Source of the DNA: Mycobacterium sp. GA-1199
GTDB taxonomy: Bacteria; Actinomycetota; Actinomycetes; Mycobacteriales; Mycobacteriaceae
Assembly (NCBI RefSeq): GCF_001500045.1
Contig: NZ_LQIX01000012.1
Span: 456,951-520,950 of the forward strand
Direction: 5' to 3'
DNA length: 64,000 bases
Each line of letters starts with the position of its first letter. The stretch's first letter is position 1. A program made the position numbers and the translations under genes. A model generated the notes under the pieces. That model saw nothing but the letters and a program-made list of their open reading frames with translations. It had not been told where the DNA came from and did not search any database. Below, piece after piece: positions 13,301 to 28,300 of the stretch.

Positions 13301-16300
13301 TGATCGGACGGCTGCAACGGGTCTTGGTGGCGATGACCACCGCGCCGACCCTACGGTTGTCGTCGATCGATCTGCTCGACGAGGCCGAACACGCGCGCCT
13401 GGATCAGCTTGGTCACCGAGCAGCGGTGATGACCGCGCCGGCGCCGGCGTCGGTTTCGGTCCCAGCGGCGTTCGCCCGGCAGGTCGCCACTACGCCTGGA
13501 GCGGTGGCACTCAGCGATAGCGGACGTTCGTGGACATATCGCGAACTGGACGAAGCGTCGAATCGCTTGGCGCACTTACTGGTCGAATATGGGGCGGGCC
13601 CAGGTGAGTGCGTGGCGCTGATGCTGCCGCGCTCAGCTGAAGCGATCGTGTCGATTCTGGCGGTCCTCAAGGCTGGTGCGGCGTACCTGCCGATCGACCC
13701 GACGCTGCCGTCAGCCCGAATCGAGTTCATGGTGGGCGATGCCGCGGTGATCGCGGCGATCACCAATAGCAGGCTTGCCGAGCGTCTGGCCGGATGTGAC
13801 GTGCGGATCATCGACACCGACGATCCACGCATCGAGGTCAAACCGGCCACGGCTTTGCCCACGCCCGCGCCCGATGACATCGCGTACCTGATCTACACGT
13901 CGGGGACCACCGGTGTGCCGAAGGGGGTGGCGGTTGCTCATCGCAACGTGACCCAGTTCGTAGCGGGTGTCGACGCCGACGTCTCGGTGGCGGGCGTTTG
14001 GTCGCAATGGCATTCGTTGTCTTTCGATGTCTCGGTGTGGGAGATCTTCGGGGCGTTGTTACATGGTGGCCGGTTGGTGGTGGTGCCGGAACGGGTGGCC
14101 GCTTCACCGACCGACCTGCACGCGTTGCTGGTGGCCGAACAGGTCGATGTCCTTTGTCAGACCCCGTCCGCGGTGGGCATGTTGTCGACGGAGGGGCTGG
14201 AGTCGACCGCGCTGATGGTCGCCGGTGAGGCGTGCCCGACCGACGTGATGGATCGGTGGGCCCGGGACCGGGTGATGATCAACGCTTACGGTCCGACCGA
14301 GGCCACCGTGTACGCGGCGATGAGTGCGCCGCTGATCCCCGAATCGGGTATCGCGCCGATCGGCTCGCCGGTGTCGGGGGCGGCGTTGTTCGTGCTCGAT
14401 GCAGGTTTGCGCCCGGTGCCCGCAGGTGTGGTCGGCGAGTTGTATATCGCCGGTGGCGGTGTCGCAGTGGGGTATTGGCTGCGCAGCGGACTGACCGCGT
14501 CGCGGTTTGTGGCGTGTCCGTTCGGTGCGTCGGGTCAACGGATGTATCGCACCGGGGATCTCGTGCGCTGGGGTGCCGACGGGCAGTTGCAGTATTTGGG
14601 GCGCGCTGACGAACAGGTCAAGATCCGCGGATTCCGAATCGAACTCGGCGAAGTGCAGTCCGCGTTGGCCGCGTGTGAGGGTGTCCGGCAGGCGGTGGTG
14701 CTTGCCCGTGAGGACCGCCCCGGTGACAAGCGTCTCGTGGGCTATGTGACCGGCACCGCCGATCCGTTCCGGACTCGCGCCGCGCTGGCCGAGCGCCTGC
14801 CGGCCTACATGGTGCCCGCGGCGGTGATCGTGATCGAGACGCTGCCGCTGACTCCGAACGGCAAGCTGGATCGACGCGCCTTGCCGGCGCCGGAATATCA
14901 GGACGTCGGCAAGGTCTATCGGGCGCCGACAACTCCCACCGAAGAGATCCTGGTCGGCATTTACGCCGAGGTGTTGGGACTGGAGCGGGTCGGTGTCGAC
15001 GACTCGTTCTTCGAACTCGGTGGCGATTCGCTGTCAGCGATGCGCGTGATCGCAGCGATCAACACGAGCCTGGATACCGCCGTTTCAGTGCGCACCCTGT
15101 TCGAAGCGTCGACGGTGGCGCAGTTGGCGCCCCGTCTCGGCGAGGAGTCAACCCGCCTCGAACCCTTGGTGCCGGTGCAGCGACCTGAGGTGGTGCCGCT
15201 GTCGCTCGCGCAGAACCGACTGTGGTTCATCGATCAGCTTCAGGGTCCCTCGCCGATTTACAACATGGCGGTGGCGCTGCGATTGACCGGGGACCTTGCT
15301 ACGGCGGCGCTGGCGGCGGCGCTGACCGATGTGGTCGGCCGTCACGAAAGCCTGCGCACGGTGTTCCCGACCGTCGACGGTGTGCCACAGCAGATTGTGC
15401 TTCCTGTCGAGGAGGTCGATTTCGGGTGGGAGGTCATCGATGCCACCGGGTGGCCGAAGCACCGCCTGCACGACACCATCGATCAAGCAGCCGGCTACAC
15501 TTTCGATCTGGCGGGGGAGATTCCGTTGCGGGCGCGGCTTTTCCGCGTTGCCGAGGATGAGCATGTGTTGGTGGCGGTGGTGCACCATATCGCCGCCGAC
15601 GGCTGGTCGGTGACCCCGCTGGTTCGCGATCTCGCGGTCGCCTATGGCGCCCGGTGTGCCGAACAGGCGCCGGACTGGGACCCGCTGCCGGTGCAGTATG
15701 TCGACTACACGTTGTGGCAGCGAGCACAACTGGGCGATCTGAGCGACGGTGGCAGCCGCCTCGGCACCGAGGTGGCGTATTGGGAGCAGGCGTTGGCCGG
15801 GCTGCCGGAGCGCTTGGAATTGCCCACCGATCGGCCGTATCCGGCGGTTGCCGATCACCGCGGAGCCACGGTGGAGCTGCGCTGGCCGGCGCAGCTGCAG
15901 CAGCAAGTGGCTGCGGTGGCGCGCGCACACAATGCGTCGAGTTTCATGGTGGTGCAAGCGGCGTTGGCGTTGCTGTTGGGCAAGGTCAGCGCGAGCAGTG
16001 ATGTGTCGGTCGGGTTCGCGATCGCTGGACGGCGCGATCCGGCGCTCGAAGACTTGGTGGGCTTCTTCGTCAACACGTTGGTGTTGCGTGTTGACCTGGC
16101 CGGCGATCCCACGGTGGGTGAGTTGGTGGCGCAGGTGCGCTCGCGCAGCCTTGAGGCTTACGAGCATCAAGACGTGCCGTTCGAGGTGTTGGTGGAACGT
16201 CTCAATCCCACCCGGTCGTTGACGCATCATCCGCTGGTGCAGGTGATGTTGGCGTGGCAGAACTTCGCCGGGCAGCGCACCGCTCCGGCCGAACTGAGCT

Positions 16301-19300
16301 TGGGGCAGGTGCAGGCCACGCCTCTGCCGATCGAAACCCACACTGCCCGCATGGATCTGACGGTGTCGCTGGGCGAGGAATGGATGGAGACAGGCGAGCC
16401 CGCCGGGATCGCTGGGGTCGTGGAGTTCCGCACGGATGTGTTCGATGCGGCCAGCGTCGAGGCGCTGATCGGGCGGTTGCAGCGACTGCTGGCAGCGATG
16501 ACCGCCGAGCCGACCCAGCGGGTTTCCTTGGTGGATTTGCTCGATGACGCCGAGCACGCTCAGCTGGATCAGATCGGTCATCGCGCGGTACTGACGCAAC
16601 AACCGGCGCGGGAGCCGGTGTCGATCACCGAATTGTTCGGCGATCAGGTAACGCGCATACCCGATGAGGTAGCGCTCCGATGCGGGGACCGTTCGTGGAC
16701 CTATCGGGAGCTTGACGAGGCCTCGAACCGATTGGCGCACTTGTTGATTGGCATTGGCGCTGGCCCCGGTGCATGTGTTGCACTGCTGTTGCCGCGCTCG
16801 GCCGAGACGATCGTGGCGATCGTCGCAGTGCTCAAGACCGGAGCCGCTTATCTGGCCGTGGATCCGGCGCATCCCGACGTGCGGATCAAATTCATGCTCG
16901 ACGACGCCTCACCTGTCGCGGCGGTCACTACCGAAGGCTTGCGGGCGCGGTTGGACGGGTACGTCCTGCCGGTCGTGGACGTCGACGATCCCCGTATCGA
17001 CGCGGAAGCCAGCACTGCACTACCCGGCCCGGCTCCCGATGACCTCGCCTACATCATTTACACGTCCGGCACCACGGGGGTGCCCAAGGGGGTGGCTGTC
17101 AGCCATCACACCGTGACCCAGATGTTGGGGTCGATGCCGGCGCATCTCCCGCTGTCCGGCGTATGGACGCAGTGGCATTCTTATGGCTTCGACGTCTCGG
17201 TTCAAGAGATCTGGGGTGCACTTCTTCACGGCGGTCGGCTGGTGGTCGTGCCCGACGCTGTGGTGCGCTCACCGGAAGAGTTCCACGCTCTGCTGATCGC
17301 TGAGCAGGTCACGGTTCTGAGTCAGACCCCATCTGCCTTGGGCGTGCTTTCGTCGCAAGGCTTGGATTCGGTCGAGTTGCTCATCATGGGCGGCGAGGCT
17401 TGCCCCGTCGAACTGGTGGATCGGTGGGCCCCGGGCCGACTGATGATCAACGTCTGCGGTCCGACCGAGACATCGATGTTCGCGGCGATGAGTGCACCGC
17501 TGACCCCCGGTACGGGTGCGCCGCCGATCGGGTCCCCTGTGCCGGGTGCGGCGTTCTTTGTGCTGGACCAGTGGTTGCGGCCAGTCCCGATGGGTGTGAT
17601 CGGCGAGCTGTACGTCGCCGGGCGGTTGGGGACGGGTTACGTGCGGCGGCCCGCGCTGACCGGGTCGCGGTTCGTGGCGTGTCCGTTCGGCGGGGCGGGC
17701 GAGCGGATGTATCGCACTGGGGACCTGGTGCGCTGGGATCCCGACGGTCAGCTGCAGTACCTCGGACGGGCTGACGAACAGGTCAAGATCCGTGGATACC
17801 GCATCGAGCTCGGTGAAGTGCAGGCGGCGTTGGCGGGATGCGAAGGTGTGGAGCAAGCCGTGGTGCTCGCACGCGAGGACCGCCCCGGCGACAAGCGGCT
17901 GGTGGGTTATGTCACCGGCACCGCCGAGCCGGCCGAGATCCGCAGCGATCTGGCCGAGCGGCTTCCGGCCTATATGGTGCCGGCGGCCGTGGTGGTGATG
18001 GCCGCGCTTCCGCTGACACCGAATGGCAAACTCGACAAGCGTTCTCTACCGACGCCCGAATACACCGACGGCGAACAGTACCGCCCGCCGGCCACTTTGA
18101 TCGAAGAGATGCTCGTCGCGATCTTCGCTCAGGTGCTGGGACTGGAGCGGGTCGGCGTGGATGACTCGTTCTTTGACCTGGGCGGGGATTCGTTGTCGGC
18201 CATGCGGGTGATCGCCGCGATCAATAAGTCCTTCAATGCCGGACTTTCGGTGCGCGCCTTGTTCGAATCGCCTTCGGTGGCGCAGTTGGCGCCGCGCGTG
18301 AGCGAGGGCGGCGGGATGGAACCGTTGACGCCGGTCCAGCGGCCCGCTGTCGTGCCCTTGTCGTTCGCGCAGCAACGGTTGTGGTTCATCGATCAACTCC
18401 AGGGACCGTCCGCGATCTACAACATCGCGGTCGCACTGCGACTCAGTGGGCGTCTGGATACCGGTGCGTTGGGTCAAGCGCTGGCCGACGTCATTGGCCG
18501 TCATGAGAGTCTGCGCACGTTGTTCGTGGCGCCTGAGGGGGTCCCCCAGCAGCTGGTGATTCCTGTCGAGCGCGCGGAGTTGGGCTGGCAGGTCATCGAC
18601 ACCGCCGGTTGGCCCGAGGGTCGGCTGGAAGAGGCCATCGACGCCGCGGTGCGGCAGCCTTTCGACCTGGCAGCCGAAATTCCTTTGCGGGCACAGCTGT
18701 TCCGCATCTCCGAGGACGAGCACGTAATGGTGACGGTGGTACACCACATCGCCGCCGATGGTTGGTCGGTCAGGCCGCTGGTGGCAGATCTCGCGACTGC
18801 TTATGCGGCCCGGTGTGCGGGGCAGGCTCCGCATTGGGCCGACCTCCCGGTGCAGTATGTCGACTACACGCTGTGGCAGCGGGCGCAACTTGGTGACATC
18901 AACGATCCCGACAGCCGCATCGCCGCGCAGCTGAATTATTGGGAGCAGGCGCTCGCCGGAATGCCCGAGCGACTGGAGTTGCCCACCGATCGTCCGTACC
19001 CGTCGGTGGCGGATTACTGCGGTGCCCGGGTGCCCGTGGAATTGCCAGCAGAGCTGCAACTGCAGGTTGCCCGCCTGGCCCGTGAGCACAATGCGACCAG
19101 CTTCATGGTGGTGCAGGCGGCCCTAGCGGTTCTGCTGTCCAAGATAACGGCCGGCAACGACGTCGCAACGGGTTTCGCGATCGCCGGGCGCGGCGAGAGC
19201 GCGTTGGATGCTTTGGTTGGCTTCTTCGTCAACACGTTGATACTCAGGGTCGACCTGTCTGGGGACCCCACAGTCGAAGAGGTGCTGACCGAGGTGCGCG

Positions 19301-22300
19301 GGCGCAGCTTGGCTGCCTACGAGCACCAGGATGTTCCGTTCGAGGTGTTGGTGGAACGGCTCAACCCGACCCGGTCCCTGACGCATTCTCCTCTGATTCA
19401 GGTGCTGTTGGCCTGGCAGAACTTCACCGGTCAGGCCGGTGACCCCGCCGGCGGTATGGCTCTGGGTGATCTGGATGCAACGCCGCTGCCGGTGGATACC
19501 CGCACCGCCCGTATGGATCTCACGTTCTCTCTCGGCGAGCACTGGAGCGAGGACGGTGAGCCGACGGGGATCCGCGGAGAGGTGGAGTTCCGCACCGATG
19601 CCTTCGACGCGGCCAGCATCGAGGTATTGATCGACCGGTTGCACCGGGTGTTGACCGCGATGACATCGACTCCCTCCCAACGGCTCTCGTCGATCGAACT
19701 GCTCGATCACCTCGAACATGCCCGCCTCGACGAGATCGGCAACCGGGTCGCATTGACACGGTCGATGACCGAGTCGCAATCGATCCCAGCGTTGTTTGCC
19801 GCCCAGGTCGCACGTACGCCGGAGGCGGTCGCGGTCACTTGCGGTGAGCGCTCGTGGACCTACCGTGAACTCGATGAAGCGTCGAATAGGTTGGCGCACA
19901 TGCTACTCGAGTACGGGCTGGGTCCCGGGCAATGTGTAGCGCTGCTCCTGCCGCGGTCGGCTGAGATGATCGTCGCCATCTTGGCGGTGTTCAAGAGTCG
20001 AGCTGCCTATCTTCCTATCGACCCGGCGCTGCCGAAGGCCCGCATGGACTTCATGGTGGCCGATGCCGAACCGCTCGCGGCGATCACCGCCGGGGGGCTA
20101 GCCGACCAGCTGAAGGCTGGTCTGGCGGTCATAGATATGGATGACCCTGAGATTCACCGTTATCCAGCAACGGCTTTGGCGGCACCGGAGCCCGATGACA
20201 TCGCATACCTCATCTACACCTCGGGCACGACGGGTGTGCCCAAAGGCGTCGTTGTCAGCCACCGCAATGTCACACAGCTCCTGCGAGTTCTAGGCGACTA
20301 CCTGCCGGTGGCGGGGGTGTGGACTCAATGCCATACCTACGGTTTCGACACGTCCGTGTGGGAGACGTGGTCGCCGCTGCTGCACGGTGGCCGCGTGCTG
20401 GTAGTGCCGGACTCGGTGGTGCGGTCGCCTGAAGACTTCCAGGACCTGTTGGTCGCCGAGCAAGTCAGCGTGCTCACCCAGACCCCCTCGGCGGTGGGCA
20501 TGTTGTCGCCGGAGGCTCTGGGTTCGATGGCGTTGGTGGTGGCCGGTGAGGCCTGCCCAACCGAATTGGTGAATCGGTGGGCGCCGGGTCGGACGATGAT
20601 CAACGCATACGGCCCGACCGAGACGACGATGGTCGTAATGCTCAGTGCGCCGCTGGCGCCTGCTTTGGACGTCGTGCCGATCGGCTCGCCGGTGCCTACC
20701 GCCGCCTTGTTCGTGCTCGACACCGCGCTTCGTCCCGTACCCGTTGGTGTGGTGGGTGAGTTGTATGTGGCCGGTGCTGGGTTGACGAGTGGATATGTTC
20801 GCCGACCGGGATTGACGGCCTCGCGGTTCGTCGCCTGCCCGTTCGTCAGTGCTGGTACAACAGGCCAAAGGATGTACCGCACCGGTGATTTGGTGCGTTG
20901 GGGCGCGGACGGACAGCTGCAGTACCTGGGGCGTGCTGATGAGCAGGTCAAGATTCGCGGCTACCGCATCGAACTCGGTGAGGTACAGACGGCATTGAGT
21001 GCAGTAGCCGGGGTGCAGCAGGCGGTCGTGATCGCCCGCGGGGATCATCCGGGTGACAAACGCCTGATCGGGTATTTCATCGGAAGCGCCGACCCCATCG
21101 AGGCACGCGCCGAACTGGCCGAGCGGCTGCCTGCGTACATGGTGCCCGCGGCGGTGGTGGCGCTCGACGCGTTGCCCTTGACGGTCAACGGCAAGTTGGA
21201 CGTCCGCGCCCTACCAGCGCCGGAGTACCAGAGGGCCGAACATTACCGGGCCCCGAGCAACGCCATCGAGGAGATTCTGGCCGGCATCTACGCCCAGGTG
21301 CTCGGGTTGGACAGGGTTGGTGTGGACGACTCGTTCTTCGAACTCGGCGGGGACAGCATCTTGTCGATGCAGGTGGTCGCCCGAGCGCGAGCGGCCGGCG
21401 TCCGGTGCCGTCCGCGAGACCTCTTCGTCGAGCAGACGGTTGCTCGGCTGGCGCGGGTGGCCCAGGTGGCCGATGACGAGGCCGGGCCGGTCGACGAGGG
21501 CACCGGCGCAATCATCGCGACACCGATCGTGCGTTGGCTGCAAAGCGTCGACGGCCGGGTTGACGAGTTCAACCAGACGATGGTGGTGCAGGCACCGGCC
21601 GATGTGACCGAGGCCGATGTGGTCGTGGTGTTGCAGGCTTTGATCGATCGGCACGCGATGCTGCGTTGCCGCGTCGAGGATGACGGCGCGGGCGAGTGGT
21701 TGCTGCGGGTGCCGGAGGTCGGCTCGGTGAATGCTCGCGAGTGCCTGCAGTCGGTGGAGGTGCTCTCCGAAGAACTGCTCGTTCATGCACGGTCCCTTTT
21801 GAACCCCAGCACCGGAACGATGGTCAGCGCGGTGTGGGCGGACACCACCGGTCAGCTGGCATTGATCGTCCACCACCTTGCGGTCGATGGCGTGTCGTGG
21901 CGAATCCTGTTGGAGGACCTCAACATTGCGTGGGCGCAGCATCACGGTGGCCAACCGATTGCGCTGCCTGCGCCGGGAACCTCGTTCGCCCGGTGGGCAT
22001 CGCTCCTGGCTGAACATGCGCTGACGACGGAGGTGGTGAAGCACGCCGAGGTGTGGCGGCAGGTTGCGACGACCCCGGCGGCGTTGCCCGCCGTCCAGCC
22101 GGCGGTGGATACGTTCGCCACGGCCGGTCGGTTGTCGGCGGCGCTGGACGTCGAAACGACACGGATGCTTCTCGGCGAGGCCCCGAGGGCGTTTCACGCT
22201 GGGGTGCAAGACATTCTGTTGATCGCGTTCGGGTTGGCCTGCGCCGAGCTGTTGAGCCTTGGGGATTCCCCGCTGGCTATCGACGTCGAGGGCCACGGTC

Positions 22301-25300
22301 GCGACGAGGACTTGGCCAACGGAATAGACCTGACACGTTCTGTCGGCTGGTTCACGACCAAGTACCCGGTGCGGTTGACCGTAGGTGGGTTGAACTGGGC
22401 GCAGGTGATCGCGGGCGAGGCGGCGCTCGAATCGGTGATCAAGGATGCCAAGGAGCAGCTGCGCGCCCTGCCTGACGGGCTGACATACGGGCTGCTGCGT
22501 TATCTGAACCCCGATGTCGACCTGAGCGGGCCGGACCCGGCCATCGGGTTCAACTACCTGGGCCGGCTCGGCGCGGCGGCAGCCGAGCTCTCTGAGGACC
22601 TGTGGCGAATCAGTCATGAGGGCTCGTCGTTGACCGGCGCGGTCGCAAATACGCCAATGCCGTTGGCGCACACGGTCGAGCTCAACGCCGGCACCGTGGA
22701 GACCGACAGCGGTCCACAGTTGCACGCCAATTGGACGTGGGCATTCTCAGCGGTTGCCCCCGACCAAGTCGACCGGCTGAGCCGGCTGTGGTTCGAGGCC
22801 CTGGCCGGTATTTGTGCGCGTGTGCGCGCCGGTGGCGGCGGGTTGACCCCTTCGGACATCTCACCGGCTCATCTGAGTCAGCCGCAACTCGATGAGCTGC
22901 AGCGGCAATACCGCGTCGCCGATGTGTTGCCGCTGACCCCGCTGCAGCAAGGGTTGCTGTTCCACGCGAGCACCGCCCAAAACAACGACGATCTTTATGC
23001 GGTGCAGTTGAATATCACCATAACCGGCAGGCTCGACGCGGACCGGCTGCGTGATTCCGTCGGTATGGTGGTGACCCGGCATCCGAACCTAGTTGCCCGC
23101 TTCTGCACGCAGTTCGACGAGCCGGTTCAGGTGATCCCGGCGGATCCGACGGTGGCGTGGCGTTATGTCGATCTGCGTGCAGAGCACGACGAGCTCGACC
23201 GCGAAGAGCGGGCGCAGGCGTTGTGCGCCGCCGAACGTGCCGCCGTATGCGATCTCGATCAGCAGTCGGCACTGCGGGCGATACTGATCCGGACCGCCGA
23301 AGATCGACACCGGTTCGTCCTGACCAATCACCACATCGTGATGGATGGCTGGTCTCTGCCAATCTTGCTGCAGGAAATCATCGCTGGGTATTACGGGCAG
23401 CGACTGCCCGCGCCGCCGTCGTACCGCAGCTTTGTCAGCTGGCTGGCCGACCAAGATCGGGCTGCCGCACAAGCAGCGTGGGCCGAACTGTTCGCAGGAT
23501 TCGAAATCCCAACGCTTGTCAGTCCGCCAGGACGGGTGACACTCGGGCCACGGGGCGTGTTTTCGCATCGGCTCCCTGAGCAGACCATGCAAGCCCTCAC
23601 TGAGTTGGCGCGCTCTCACCACACCACGGTCAACATCGTGCTGCAAGGCGTCTTCGCGCAGCTGCTGTGCCAGCTGACCGGCCAACACGATGTTGCTTTC
23701 GGCACCGCGGTGTCGGGGCGTCCGGCCGAGGTACCGGGCGCGGAATCGATGGTGGGTCTTCTGCTCAACACGGTGCCCGTGCGGGCCAAGCTGACTGCGA
23801 CGACCACGACCGCCGACCTTCTCGATCAGTTGCAGCGTGCGCAGAACCAGACCCTCGAGCACCAGCACGTTGCGCTGCCGGACATCCATCGCATCACCGG
23901 ACATGACGAATTGTTCGACACGCTATTCGTTTTCGAGAACTATCCGATCGACACGTCCGCGCTGGCGGGCGCCCACGACATTTCCATCGCCGACTTCTCC
24001 ACTCGCGAATACAACCACTACCCGTTGACCGTGGCGGCCCTGCCGGGCCGTGAGCTCGACCTGCGCGTCGAATACGACACTGATGTGTTTGATGCTGTTG
24101 GTGTTGAGGCGCTGGTTGGTCGGTTGGAGCGGGTGTTGGTGGCGATGGCGGGGGAGCCGGGTCGGCGGTTGTCGTCGGTGGATGTGTTGGGTGTTGGTGA
24201 GCGTGTTCGTTTGGATGAGGTGGGTAATCGGGCGGTTTTGGTTGGTGGGGCGCGGGGGTCGGTGTCGATTCCGGTGTTGTTCGCTGAGCAGGTGGCTCGT
24301 GCTGCGGATGCGGTGGCGGTGAGTTATGGGGCGCGGTCGTGGACGTATCGGGAGTTGGATGAGGCGTCGGATCGGTTGGCCTATGTGTTGATTGGCCGTG
24401 GGGTGGGTCCTGGTGAGCGGGTGGGGTTGTTGTTGCCGCGTTCGGGGCAGGCGGTTGTGGCGATGTTGGCGGTGTTGAAGTGTGGGGCGGCTTATGTGCC
24501 GATGGATCCGGCTCATCCCGATGCGCGTATTGGTTTTGTGGTTGCTGATGCTGGGCCGGTGGTGGTGATCACGACTGCGGAGTTGTGTTCGCGGGTCGAT
24601 GGGCATGGTGTTGGTGTTGTGTTGGTTGATGATGTTGGGGTGGGGCAGCGGGGTGCGGTGTTGCCGGTGCCGGGGCCCGACAGTGTGGCGTATGTGATTT
24701 ACACCTCGGGTACGACTGGTGTGCCGAAGGGGGTGGCGGTTCCGCATGGCAATGTGACTCGGTTGTTGGAGACGTTGGATGCTGATGTGCCCGGTGCGGG
24801 GGTGTGGTCGCAGTGTCATTCGTTGGCGTTTGATTTTTCGGTGTGGGAGGTTTTTGGGGCGCTGTTGAGTGGGGGCCGGGTGGTGGTGGTCCCGGATGCG
24901 GTGGTGCGTTCGCCAGAAGAGTTGCATGCGTTGTTGGTTGCTGAGCAGGTCAGTGTGCTCAGTCAGACGCCGTCGGCGTTTTATGCGTTGCAGGCCGCTG
25001 ATGGGTTGGCTCCGGAGTTGGGTGATCAGCTCAAGCTCGAGACGGTGGTCTTTGGTGGGGAAGCCCTTGAGCCGCATCGTCTTCGGCCGTGGTTGCATCG
25101 TCATCCGGGGTTGCCGCGGTTGTTGAATATGTATGGCATCACCGAGACCACGGTGCATGCTTCGTTGCGTGAGATTGTGGCCGCTGATGTCGAGGACACG
25201 CTCAGCCCGATCGGGGTGCCGTTGGCTCATTTGGGGTTCTTTGTTCTCGATGGGTGGTTGCGGCCGGTGCCGGCGGGGGTGGTTGGTGAGTTGTATGTGG

Positions 25301-28300
25301 CCGGTGCGGGGTTGGCCTATGGGTATGTGGGTCGGGCGGGGTTGAGTGCGTCGCGGTTTGTGGCGTGTCCGTTCGGTGGGGCGGGGGCGCCCGGGCAGCG
25401 GATGTATCGCACTGGGGATTTGGTGCGTTGGGGTGCTGATGGGCAGTTGGTGTATGCGGGTCGTGCTGATGAGCAGGTCAAGATCCGTGGGTATCGCATC
25501 GAGCTCGGTGAGGTGCAGGCGGCGTTGAACGCTGTCGATGGGGTCGAGCAGGCGGTGGTGATCGCTCGTGAGGATCGGCCCGGGGATAAACGGCTGGTCG
25601 GTTACATCACCGGCAGCGCCGATCCTTCCCAGGTGCGCGCGCGGTTGGCAGCGCAGTTGCCGGCCTATATGGTGCCCACCGCGGTCGTGGTGCTGGCGGG
25701 GTTGCCGTTGACTGTCAACGGCAAACTCGATACCCGCGCCCTGCCCGCACCTGAATACAGCGACATCGACAATTACCGCGCTCCGGCCAATGCGATCGAA
25801 GAAATCCTGGCCGGCATCTACGCCCAAGTCCTGGGCCTAGACCGCGTCAGCGTCGACGACTCCTTCTTCGAACTCGGCGGCGACAGCATCTTGTCGATGC
25901 AGGTGGTGGCCCGGGCCCGCGCCGCCGGTGTGCTGTGCCGGCCGCGCGACATTTTCGTCGAGAAGACGGTGGGCCGGTTGGCCAAGGTGGCCAGGGTCGC
26001 CGACGGCACGGGTGAGCCGGTCGACGAGGGTATCGGCCAGGTGATCGAAACCCCGATCATGCGTTGGCTGCACGACATGGATGGGCCGGTAGAGCAGTTC
26101 AACCAGACCATGGTCTTGCAGGCCCCGGCTGGCGTAAGCGAAACCGAGGTAGTCGTCATACTGCAAGCCTTGCTCGACCGACACGCGATGTTGCGGCTGC
26201 GCGTCGAGGACGACCGCGGTGAGGGTCGATCGCTGTCGGTACCCGAGATCGGCTCGACAGACGCGCGCGACTGCTTGCGGTCTGTGGACGTGCTGTCCGA
26301 GGAGGCGGTGCTGGCGGCGCGGGCGCGGTTGAATCCGGCTTCGGGAATGATGCTCAGCGCGTTGTGGGTGACTTCCACAAGCCAACTGGTGATGGTCATT
26401 CATCATCTGGCCGTCGACGGGGTTTCGTGGCGAATTCTGTTGGAGGATCTCAACATCGCCTGGGCCCAGCATCACAGCGGACAGTCCGTGGCGATACCGT
26501 CGCCGGTGACGTCGTTCGCTCGATGGTCGGAGCTGCTGGCCGAACACGCCCACCACCCAGATGTGGTGCAGCAAGCCGAGGTATGGCAGAAGGTGGTTGC
26601 CATACCGGCGCTGGTGCCGCCGGTGCAGCCCGCGGTGGATACCTTCGCCACGGCCGGCCACTTGTCGGTATCGCTGGACGCCGAAACAACCAACCTCCTC
26701 CTGAGTGAGGTGCCGGCGGCCTTCCACGCCGGGGTGAACGACATCTTGTTGATCGCCTTTGCCATCGCGTGTGCGGAGTTCCTCGACTCCGGGCGGATGC
26801 CAATCGGTATCGATGTCGAGGGTCACGGCCGTCACGAAGAGCTGGCCGCAGATGTGGATCTGTCGCGCACGGTGGGGTGGTTCACCACCCTCTACCCGGT
26901 GTCTCTGGCGGTGGGCGGACTCGATTGGGCCCAGGTCGCGGCCGGTGAGGCCGCGCTGGGCGCGGTGGTCAAAGATGCCAAAGAACAGCTGCGCGGCTTG
27001 CCCGACGGCCTGACCTATGGTCTTCTGCGCTACCTGAATTCCGATGTAGCCGTGGGTGAGTCGGAACCGATGATCGGATTCAACTATCTGGGCCGACTCG
27101 GCGCGGCGGCAGCCGACTTGTCAGGTGATCTGTGGCGTGTGAGCGAGGAAGGGCTGGCGCTGACGGGTGCCGCTGCGGCTCTGCAGTTGCCGCTCGCGCA
27201 CACGCTTGAACTCAATGCCGTCACCTCCGAGTCGGAAGCAGGCCCGAAGCTGCACGCCAACTGGAGGTGGGCGCAGTCAGCGTTCGCCCACGCAGAAGTG
27301 GACACCTTGAGCCGGTTGTGGTTCGAAGCCTTGGCGGGTATCTGCACGCATGTCAGATCCGGCGGCGGCGGCCTCACTCCTTCCGATATCAGGCCCGCCC
27401 GGCTCAGTCAGGAGCAGTTGGATGAACTGCAGGCGCAGCACCGCATCGCCGACGTGCTACCGCTGACGCCACTACAGCAAGGATTGCTCTTCCACACGAG
27501 CACCTCACAAGAGCACGGCGACGATGTGTACGCCGTTCAACTCGATATCACGATCACCGGCGCCCTGGATGCCGACCGGTTGCACGACGCCGTGCGCACA
27601 GTTGTCTACCGGCACCCCAACCTGGCCGCGTACTTCTGTGACTGGTCCGACGAACCGGTGCAGATCATCCCCGCCGAGCCCGAGGTCCCGTGGAGGTACG
27701 TTGACCTAACCCTCGGCGAGCTGGACGTCGACGCGCAGGTCCAGGAAACGGCCGCCTGCGAACGCGCAGCCGTCCGCGACCTCACCGAACAGGCGGCCTT
27801 CCGGGCGGCGCTGATCCGGACCGCAAACGATCAGCATCGGTTCATCCTGACCAATCACCACATCCTGCTCGACGGCTGGTCAACCTCGATACTGCTGCGC
27901 GAGATAATCGCGAGCTACTACGGGCAGCGCCTGCCCGCGCCCGCTTCATACCGGAGCTTCGTGGAGTGGCTGGCTGACCGGGACGGCGCTGCTGCACAAG
28001 ACGTCTGGCGCAAGGCATTCGCCGGGTTCGAAACCCCCACCCTGGTGGCTCCACCGGAACGGTCGGGCATGGGACAGCGAGATGTCGCATCGTTCCGGGT
28101 TCCTGAGGAAACCACCCGAGCCCTTGGCGAATTGGCCCGTTCCCGCGACACCACTGTCAATATCGTTCTGCAGGCGGCGTGGGTCCAGCTTCTCGTATGG
28201 CTGACCGGGCAGTACGACGTCACCTTCGGCACGGCCGTCTCGGGACGACCGGCTGATGTCACCGATGCGGACTCGATTGTGGGGTTGCTGATCAACACGG